Source: an uncultured Amylibacter sp.
GTDB taxonomy: Bacteria; Pseudomonadota; Alphaproteobacteria; Rhodobacterales; Rhodobacteraceae
Assembly: GCA_947497475.1 (NCBI GenBank)
Contig: CANMGS010000001.1
Coordinates: 1,323,747-1,387,746 of the forward strand
Direction of reading: 5' to 3'
Length of the DNA stretch: 64,000 nt
The notes under the pieces were generated by a model. The model did not search any database, was not told the origin of the DNA, and worked only from the letters and a program-made list of their open reading frames with translations. Shown here one piece after another: positions 57,953 to 64,000 of the stretch. Positions within the stretch are counted from its first letter, which is position 1; every line of letters starts with the position of its first letter. The translations under genes were made by a program, and so were the position numbers.

Positions 57953-59275
57953 ATGGCGGATTTATTTGACACAGTTGGCGCAAAGCCCGAACACGCGGAA
58001 AAGAACACTCCGCTTGCTGATCGTATCAGACCTCGGACATTATCTGAGGTGATTGGTCAGCAGCACCTGATTGGGGATGACGGTGCACTGACGTTGATGC
58101 TGAAATCTGGTAGTTTAGCATCGATTATTTTCTGGGGACCACCTGGGGTGGGGAAAACGACATTGGCGAGATTGCTTGCTAATGAGACCGACAAAGCATT
58201 TGTACAAATTAGTGCAATTTTTTCTGGTGTCGCTGACCTGAAAAAAGTCTTTGAAGCGGCTAGGTTGCGCCGTTCTAATGGCACCCAAACATTATTGTTT
58301 GTGGATGAGATTCACCGTTTTAATAAATCCCAACAAGATAGCTTTTTGCCGTTTATGGAAGATGGCACGATTATTTTGGTTGGTGCCACGACAGAAAACC
58401 CGTCATTCGAGTTGAACTCTGCGCTTTTATCGCGTTCGCAGGTATTGGTTCTGGAACGATTAGAATTGAAAGACCTAGAACTGATGGCACAACGTGCCGA
58501 AGCGGAGGTTGGGGAAAAGCTGCCATTGAAAGCGGAAGCGCGTGAAGCTTTGTTGGAAATGGCTGATGGTGATGGACGCAGTCTGTTAAACTTGGTCGAA
58601 CAATGTTTCGGTTGGGGTGCAAAAGAACCAATTGATGTAGATGATCTGTCCAAGCGTTTGCAACGACGTGCTGCACAATACGATAAGTCTGGTGATGGTC
58701 ATTACAACTTAATATCTGCACTGCATAAATCAGTACGGGGCAGCGATCCCGATGCAGCATTATATTGGTTTACGCGCATGTTAGACGGTGGCGAAGATCC
58801 AAGGTATTTGGCGCGTCGTATTACGCGTATGGCCGTCGAAGATATTGGGTTGGCTGATCCAAATGCACAAGCTGTCTGTTTGCAGTCATGGCAAACATTT
58901 GAACGGCTCGGAAGTCCCGAAGGGGAATTGGCATTGGCACAGGCTTTGATCTATCTGGCTTTAGCGCCAAAATCGAATGCGGCTTATGTGGCCTATAAAG
59001 CGGCTTATGCGCAGGCGAAGTCGACGGGATCGAAAAAACCACCAAACCATATCTTGAATGCACCAACCAAGATGATGAAAGAACAAGGGTATGGTGAAGG
59101 TTACGCCTATGATCATGATCAAGAGGATGGCTTTTCGGGCCAGAACTATTTCCCTGATGGCATGAACCGCGGTGTGTATTATTTCCCAGTGGAACGCGGC
59201 AGTGAACGTGAGTTTAAAAAACGTTTGGACTATTTTGCTAAATTACGTGCTAAAAAAAACGCGGAACGTAAATAA
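57953..59275 (+). CDS. rarA: Replication-associated recombination protein A (MgsA/RarA AAA+ ATPase)
   Basis: 440 residues from ATG 57953; the in-frame TTG at 57917 lacks a ribosome site. DRIRPRTLSEVIGQQHLIG, Walker A GPPGVGKTTLA, Walker B FVDEIHRFNKSQQD, sensor 1 ATTENPSFELN and the clamp-loader-like C-terminal domain with LNAPTKMMKEQGYGEGY. Acts at stalled replication forks. Confidence 0.95.
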   Translation: MADLFDTVGAKPEHAEKNTPLADRIRPRTLSEVIGQQHLIGDDGALTLMLKSGSLASIIFWGPPGVGKTTLARLLANETDKAFVQISAIFSGVADLKKVFEAARLRRSNGTQTLLFVDEIHRFNKSQQDSFLPFMEDGTIILVGATTENPSFELNSALLSRSQVLVLERLELKDLELMAQRAEAEVGEKLPLKAEAREALLEMADGDGRSLLNLVEQCFGWGAKEPIDVDDLSKRLQRRAAQYDKSGDGHYNLISALHKSVRGSDPDAALYWFTRMLDGGEDPRYLARRITRMAVEDIGLADPNAQAVCLQSWQTFERLGSPEGELALAQALIYLALAPKSNAAYVAYKAAYAQAKSTGSKKPPNHILNAPTKMMKEQGYGEGYAYDHDQEDGFSGQNYFPDGMNRGVYYFPVERGSEREFKKRLDYFAKLRAKKNAERK

Positions 59276-59344
59276 ACGCGGCTTTACTCTCGTATCCTGC
59301 ATTAAAGCACAGTAAGGGTACCGCGAATTTAAGGGGTGAACCCA

Positions 59345-59725
59345 ATGTTAAACACAATCGGACTTGTTGCAGTTGGTGGCGCTATTGGCGCTGTTGCCCG
59401 CTATAGCATGGTTTTATGGGCAACGCGCATGTTTGGCGCGGGTTTTCCTGTGGGGACTATGGTCGTGAACGTTGTTGGATCATTCATCATGGGTTTGGTT
59501 GCTGTGGTGTTTTTGCATAAGGCACATCACCCTGTGATTACGCCACTTGTGATGACAGGTATCTTGGGTGGTTTCACAACATTTTCTGCATTCTCCTTGG
59601 ATGCACTCGCATTATTTGAAAAAGGTAAGATCGCAAGCGCTGGGTTTTATGTTTTTGGGTCGGTTGGATTATCCATATTTGCCCTATTTCTGGGTTTAAT
59701 CTGCGCGCGGAGTATATGGGCATGA
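59345..59725 (+). CDS. crcB: Fluoride channel CrcB/Fluc
   Basis: 126 residues from ATG 59345 with AAGGGG 8 bp upstream. Four membrane helices; GGAIGAVARYSM, the pore-lining GSFIMG and the TGILGGFTTFSAFS motif of the Fluc fluoride channel are clear. Works as an antiparallel dimer. The stop overlaps the next ATG. No fluoride riboswitch was recognised upstream. Confidence 0.93.
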   Translation: MLNTIGLVAVGGAIGAVARYSMVLWATRMFGAGFPVGTMVVNVVGSFIMGLVAVVFLHKAHHPVITPLVMTGILGGFTTFSAFSLDALALFEKGKIASAGFYVFGSVGLSIFALFLGLICARSIWA

Positions 59726-60771
59726 GTGGCGTACAGTTATTAGAAGTCGAAGCGGATGGAGATGGTCAACGTATTGACCGTTGGTTGCGCAAACGGTTCC
59801 CGCATTTGAACCAAATTCGCATAGAAAAAATGTGTCGCAAGGGTGATCTGCGTGTCGAGGGTAAACGTGTCAAAGCAAACAGCCGTGTAGAAGAGGGGCA
59901 GGTTGTGCGTGTGCCACCAATCCCTGATGTAGGTGCTGCTGAACCGCGTGGAAGAGAATATCATATATCGGATGCTGATGCCGCGATGATCCAATCCTGC
60001 GTTTTGTATAAAGATGATGATGTTATCGTATTGAACAAGCCAGCTGGACTGGCTGTGCAAGGTGGAACAAAGACCAATGTTCATGTTGACGGTTTGGCCG
60101 AGGCCTTGAAATTCGGAAATGAAGATAAGCCAAAGCTCGTGCATCGTTTAGACCGCGATACCTCTGGTGTGTTGTTATTGGCACGTTCGGGCAAAGCGGC
60201 GCAATGGTTGGCTAAGGCTTTTCAGTCGCGCGATACGCGCAAGATTTACTGGGCTGCAGTTGCAGGTGTCGCACGTCCTAAACTGGGTACAATTCGCTAT
60301 GGTTTGGTAAAGGCTGGTGGCCATGGACCAAATGGCGGTGGTGAACGTATGTATTGTATTCACCCAAATGAAGTTGATGATACCAAAGGTGCGAAACGTG
60401 CCACAACGGATTATGCCACGATCAATGAATTGGGTCGCCGTGTGTCTTGGATGGCATTGGTGCCTATCACAGGTCGCACACATCAGTTACGTGCGCATAT
60501 GGCTGAAATTGGAAATCCGATTATTGGTGACGGAAAATATGGTGGCAGTGCACAGGTGAATGATGGTGATGGTTGGGGATCACAACTGGGCGGTGAAATC
60601 AGCAAGAAATTACATCTTCATGCGCGTTCGATTTCCTTTGATCATCCGTCAACAGGTCGCCGCATGACATTCACGGCAGATTTGCCAGAACATATGAACC
60701 GTACGTGGGAGTTTTTGGCATGGGATGTAGCTGATGCCCCTGCGGACCCTTTTGAAGAGCAGTTTGAATAA
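59722..60771 (+). CDS. rluC: RluC/RluD-type 23S rRNA pseudouridine synthase
   Basis: 349 residues from ATG 59722, overlapping the crcB stop as ATGA (59716 is nearer the SD and less likely). An S4 domain (IDRWLRKRFPHLNQIRIEKMCRKGDLRV) precedes the RluA catalytic domain with LVHRLDRDTSGVLL, whose Asp is catalytic, and GRTHQLRAHMAEIG. Overlaps the next gene by one base. Confidence 0.9.
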   Translation: MSGVQLLEVEADGDGQRIDRWLRKRFPHLNQIRIEKMCRKGDLRVEGKRVKANSRVEEGQVVRVPPIPDVGAAEPRGREYHISDADAAMIQSCVLYKDDDVIVLNKPAGLAVQGGTKTNVHVDGLAEALKFGNEDKPKLVHRLDRDTSGVLLLARSGKAAQWLAKAFQSRDTRKIYWAAVAGVARPKLGTIRYGLVKAGGHGPNGGGERMYCIHPNEVDDTKGAKRATTDYATINELGRRVSWMALVPITGRTHQLRAHMAEIGNPIIGDGKYGGSAQVNDGDGWGSQLGGEISKKLHLHARSISFDHPSTGRRMTFTADLPEHMNRTWEFLAWDVADAPADPFEEQFE

Positions 60772-61481
60772 TGGCAGAATGGGCGCAAAAAGTATTTTGG
60801 TCTGAGGTAACGGTTGGCAAAGTCGCAGAAGGATATTCTGTTTTGCTGGATGGGCGTGAAGTGCGCACGCCTTTGAAAGCGAAACTATATGTGCCGACAG
60901 AAGCTTTTGCACAGGAGATCGCCAAAGAATGGGCTGCGCTTGAAGAAAAGGTAGATCCAGAAAAATTACCGCTGACAAAAATGGCGAATGCCGCGATTGA
61001 TAAAGTATCGGTTCAGTCCGATGCTATCATTCCAATGTTGGCGGAATATGCGACGACTGATTTACTTTGCTATCGTGCTGCATCGCCTGATGTTTTGATT
61101 GAGCATCAACAGCAAGTGTGGGATCCATTGCTGGGTTGGTTTGCCAAACAATACGGCGTGACTTTAAAAACTGGTGCTGGTGTGATGCCAGTTGAGCAGG
61201 CAAGCGATGTGTTGGATGTATGTTCAAAGATATTGAAAAAATACACAGCTTTTGAGTTAGCAGCTGTTTATGATTTGATCACTTTGTCTGGTTCATTCGT
61301 TATTGGGATCGCTACTGCTGATAAATATATCGGAGTTTCCGATGCATGGGCAGCTTCGCGTATTGATGAGGACTGGCAAATTGAGCAATGGGGCGAAGAT
61401 GAAGAGGCGATTTCTTTGAACGCGACTCGCCACGCTGCCTTCAATCGTTCTTTGTTTGTTCTAGAATTAATCCGAAGATAG
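60771..61481 (+). CDS. ATP12 family F1-ATPase assembly chaperone
   Basis: 236 residues: VSVLLDGREVRTPLKAKLYVP-type N-terminus, EWAALEEKVDPEKLPLTKMANAAID, CYRAASP, SGSFVIGIATAD. ATP12 guards the F1 alpha subunit before assembly; present in alphaproteobacteria and mitochondria. Coupled to the pseudouridine synthase start. Confidence 0.92.
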   Translation: MAEWAQKVFWSEVTVGKVAEGYSVLLDGREVRTPLKAKLYVPTEAFAQEIAKEWAALEEKVDPEKLPLTKMANAAIDKVSVQSDAIIPMLAEYATTDLLCYRAASPDVLIEHQQQVWDPLLGWFAKQYGVTLKTGAGVMPVEQASDVLDVCSKILKKYTAFELAAVYDLITLSGSFVIGIATADKYIGVSDAWAASRIDEDWQIEQWGEDEEAISLNATRHAAFNRSLFVLELIRR

Positions 61482-61594
61482 CTATATATAACATTTGTTT
61501 TTTTATTTTTGCATAAAAACACTGCATTAACGTCAGGAAAAGCCGACTCATCTCTTGACGTGAAAGCCAACTCCTGTCCAAATAAGGCACTAGA

Positions 61595-61622
61595 TTGAGG
61601 GATTCCTTAGTCTATACATAAT
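61595..61622 (+). promoter_or_regulatory. Promoter candidate for the amino-acid ABC transporter operon
   Basis: TTGAGG (61595-61600), 16-bp spacer, CATAAT (61617-61622), 61 bp before the ATG. The leader then has small GGCC and GCCC/GGGC hairpins and an AGGAAGAGG ribosome site. Confidence 0.45.
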
Positions 61623-61683
61623 ACTGGCCGAGATGGCCGGGAGAATGCCCTGAAAGGGGCAGACCATCAGGAAGAGGTAAAAA

Positions 61684-62703
61684 ATGAAAAAATCTGTATT
61701 TCTAGGCACGTTGGCCGCAGCATCTGTAGCTGCTGGTGTAGCTGCCGCAGGTACGCTTGACGATGTCAAAGCTGCTGGCGAACTAAAATGTGGCGTGTCC
61801 ACAGGTCTAGTTGGTTTTGCTGCTGCTGACGCAAGCGGCAAATGGAATGGTTTCGATGTTGACGTATGTCGTGCTGTTGCTGCTGCTGTTTTGGGTGACG
61901 GCTCTAAAGTTAAGTTCGTACCAACAACTGGTAAAACACGTTTCACAGCATTGGCTTCTGGCGAAGTTGACATGTTGGCACGTAACACAACATGGACTTT
62001 CTCACGCGATGTAGACCTTAAGTTTGAATTCGTAGGTGTGAACTACTATGACGGCCAAGGCTTCATGGTTCCAAAAGCATTAGGTGTTACATCTGCTAAA
62101 GACCTAGACGGTGCTACAGTATGTATCCAAACTGGTACAACAACAGAGTTGAACTTGGCGGACTTCTTCCGTTCAAACAACATCTCTTACGAGCCAGTTC
62201 CAGTGGAAACAAATGCTGAAACACAAGCACAGTACCTAGCTGGTGCATGTGACGTTTACACAACTGACGCATCTGGCCTAGCGGCTACTCGTGCGACATT
62301 TGAGAACCCAGACGATCACACAGTACTACCAGAAATCATTTCTAAAGAGCCTTTGGGCCCACTAGTACGTCACGGCGACAACCAATGGGGCGACATTGTT
62401 CGTTGGACATTGAACGCTTTGATCACAGCAGAAGAGCTAGGTGTAACATCTGCAAACGTTGCACAAATGTCTGGCGCTGCTGGTGGCAACCCAGAAGTTA
62501 ACCGTCTGTTGGGTACAGAAGGTGACTTGGGTGCAATGCTTGGTCTAGACAAAGCATGGGCATCTCGCGCAATTGCGAATGCTGGTAACTACGGCGAAAT
62601 CTTCGCAACAAACATTGGTGAAGCATCTCCAATCGGTATCGCACGTGGCTTGAATGCTCCGTGGACAGATGGCGGTTTGATCTACTCACCACCTTTCCGT
62701 TAA
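61684..62703 (+). CDS. aapJ: General L-amino acid ABC transporter substrate-binding protein (AapJ/BztA-like)
   Basis: 339 residues. Signal peptide MKKSVFLGTLAAASVAAGVAA, then the SBP family 3 domain: GELKCGVSTGLVGFAAADASG, WNGFDVDVCRAVAAAVLG, ARNTTWTFSRDVDL, GTTTELNLADFF, DNQWGDIVRW. This pattern is the AapJ/BztA glutamate/glutamine/aspartate/asparagine binder. Codon bias indicates high expression, matching the terminator between it and the permease gene. Confidence 0.93.
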   Translation: MKKSVFLGTLAAASVAAGVAAAGTLDDVKAAGELKCGVSTGLVGFAAADASGKWNGFDVDVCRAVAAAVLGDGSKVKFVPTTGKTRFTALASGEVDMLARNTTWTFSRDVDLKFEFVGVNYYDGQGFMVPKALGVTSAKDLDGATVCIQTGTTTELNLADFFRSNNISYEPVPVETNAETQAQYLAGACDVYTTDASGLAATRATFENPDDHTVLPEIISKEPLGPLVRHGDNQWGDIVRWTLNALITAEELGVTSANVAQMSGAAGGNPEVNRLLGTEGDLGAMLGLDKAWASRAIANAGNYGEIFATNIGEASPIGIARGLNAPWTDGGLIYSPPFR

Positions 62704-62715
62704 TCGGTTAGAGTT

Positions 62716-62745
62716 AAGGGCGCAGCAAAGACTGCGCCCTTTTCT
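62716..62745 (+). terminator. Partial terminator between binding protein and permease
   Basis: AAGGGCGCAG-CAAAGA-CTGCGCCCTT, a perfect 10-bp stem with TTCTTATAT. Such hairpins typically keep the binding protein in excess of the membrane components. Confidence 0.88.
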
Positions 62746-62849
62746 TATATAAAAGACTTACAAAAAAACTTCGGGGGGAAAGGTTCGGTGTGAGCACGCA
62801 CATCAAACCAATTATTGTACCTCGTACAAACTAAAGGGAGTGTAGACAC

Positions 62850-64000
62850 ATGTCTGCAATAACCGATCCAGATAAGGGCGGTTTCCGACCAAGCATGCTG
62901 TTGTACGATACGCGTTATCGTTCAATGACAATCCAGATTATCGCCCTTGTTGGCTTCTTAATCGCGATTGGCTGGCTGGTCAGTAACACGGCACAAAACC
63001 TTGCTGATCTTGGTAAACCACTAGGATTTAGCTTTTTATGGGAACCAGCAGGTTATGATATTAACCAGCGGTTGATCGAATATAATTCACAAATGACACA
63101 CGCACGCGCGTCACTGGTGGGTGTTCTGAACACCATGCTGGTTGCATTGCTTGGGTGTATCACAGCGACAGTCATCGGTGTTTTAGTCGGCGTTATGCGC
63201 CTTTCAAAAAACTGGCTGGTCTCGCGTTTAATGACAATTTACATCGAAGGTTTCCGGAACGTTCCTGTGTTGCTTTGGATTTTGATCACGATGGCTATTT
63301 TCATCGAAGTCTTTCCACAGCCAAGAGATTTCCGTGGCGAAGATGCTGTCGCATCTATGTCATTGTTTGACAGTGTCGCATTAACAAACCGCGGTATTTA
63401 TATTCCAGCACCAACATGGTTTGCTGGGTCAGGCGCTGTAATTGCAGTATTCTTGGCATCTATCGTTGGTATGGTCTTCTTTGGTAAATGGGCACGCAAA
63501 CGCCAAGAACAAACGGGTCAAATCCTGCCAACATTCTGGATCAAGCTTGCGATTTTCTTTGTTCCAGCCATTTTAGCCTATTACATTTTGGGCAAGCCAA
63601 TTGGTTTGGAATACCCAGAATTGAAAGGCTTTAACTTTAAAGGTGGCTTCTACATGCGGAACTCGTTGATCGCATTGTGGTTTGCTTTGTCTCTTTATAC
63701 AGCTGCGTTTATCGCGGAAACAGTTCGCTCTGGTATTCAAGCTGTAGCTAAAGGACAATCAGAAGCAGCTGCTGCTTTGGGTCTTCGCCAAGGGCGCATC
63801 ACAAGTCTGGTTGTTCTACCGCAAGCATTGCGCGTGATTATCCCACCGATGATTTCACAATATCTGAACCTGACCAAAAACTCGTCATTGGCGATTGCGG
63901 TTGGTTATATGGATATTACGGGCACATTGGGCGGTATTACGTTGAACCAAACGGGCCGTGAAATGGAATGTCTGATGATCCTTATGGCGATCTATCTGGC
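62850..64000 (+). CDS. aapQ: Amino-acid ABC transporter permease (AapQ/BztB-like), 3' end beyond the window
   Basis: 383 residues visible from ATG 62850 (AAAGGGAG upstream). An N-terminal helix (IQIIALVGFLIAIGWLV), a long periplasmic insert typical of AapQ/BztB, then the HisM-type permease core with SLVGVLNTMLVALLGC, FRNVPVLLW and the ATPase-coupling loop KGQSEAAAALGLRQGR. The gene continues off the right edge. Confidence 0.92.
   Translation, partial: MSAITDPDKGGFRPSMLLYDTRYRSMTIQIIALVGFLIAIGWLVSNTAQNLADLGKPLGFSFLWEPAGYDINQRLIEYNSQMTHARASLVGVLNTMLVALLGCITATVIGVLVGVMRLSKNWLVSRLMTIYIEGFRNVPVLLWILITMAIFIEVFPQPRDFRGEDAVASMSLFDSVALTNRGIYIPAPTWFAGSGAVIAVFLASIVGMVFFGKWARKRQEQTGQILPTFWIKLAIFFVPAILAYYILGKPIGLEYPELKGFNFKGGFYMRNSLIALWFALSLYTAAFIAETVRSGIQAVAKGQSEAAAALGLRQGRITSLVVLPQALRVIIPPMISQYLNLTKNSSLAIAVGYMDITGTLGGITLNQTGREMECLMILMAIYL

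Noticed and set aside
59276-59344. Fluoride riboswitch before crcB
   Set aside because: The gap is only 69 bp and I could not find the expected pseudoknot elements.

Overview
The window is about 47-50% GC by eye, densely coded, and reads as a chromosomal segment of an alphaproteobacterium, most likely a low-GC member of the Rhodobacterales (Roseobacter/Amylibacter-like). Supporting signs are the ribosomal protein and RNA polymerase sequences, a Bzt/Aap-type amino-acid ABC transporter, an ATP12 chaperone, a LuxR/LuxI pair and a CtrA-type TTAA-N7-TTAAC site. The genus call is an inference without database searches.

Region 1 (1-6.7 kb): a minus-strand operon TetR regulator - arginine:pyruvate-type aminotransferase - 2-ketoarginine-type decarboxylase - dimethylarginine dimethylaminohydrolase (cut by the left edge), suggesting use of arginine and methylated arginine. 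Next comes an ECF sigma factor with a membrane anti-sigma factor, divergent from a periplasmic YceI protein and a c-type cytochrome.

Region 2 (6.7-27.7 kb): secE, nusG, rplK-rplA, rplJ-rplL, rpoB-rpoC, then a putative fucosyltransferase/TPR gene, then rpsL-rpsG-fusA-tuf and rpsJ-rplC-rplD-rplW, closed by a strong terminator.

Region 3 (27.7-56.5 kb): the S10-spc-alpha ribosomal superoperon, normally one continuous run, is cut into blocks: rpsJ-rplW | rplB-rplP | rpmC-rpmD | rplO-rplQ. The first gap (27.7-30.2 kb) holds a YCII protein, a highly structured non-coding stretch with a small ORF, four 11-bp phased repeats, and a two-gene AT-rich cassette (RusA-like resolvase plus PD-(D/E)XK/HEPN protein) that looks like a defence or conflict module. 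The second gap (32.9-40.8 kb) holds RidA, a truncated LysR, a CGNR regulator with a divergent secreted hydrolase, a 2OG-oxygenase-like protein, a DEAD-box helicase, a lipoprotein, a truncated nucleotidyltransferase and a zinc-protease-like protein. The third gap (45.0-51.3 kb) holds a membrane protein of unknown function behind a CtrA-like site, AhpD-like, DUF1877, DMT exporter, two DJ-1 superfamily proteins and DUF1272. The rpmC-rpmD block is flanked by inverted ~51-bp copies of its own 3' terminator region, a scar of rearrangement.

Region 4 (56.5-64 kb): luxR-luxI quorum-sensing pair, rarA, crcB, rluC-type pseudouridine synthase, ATP12 chaperone, then the start of an amino-acid ABC transporter operon (binding protein, terminator, permease cut by the right edge).
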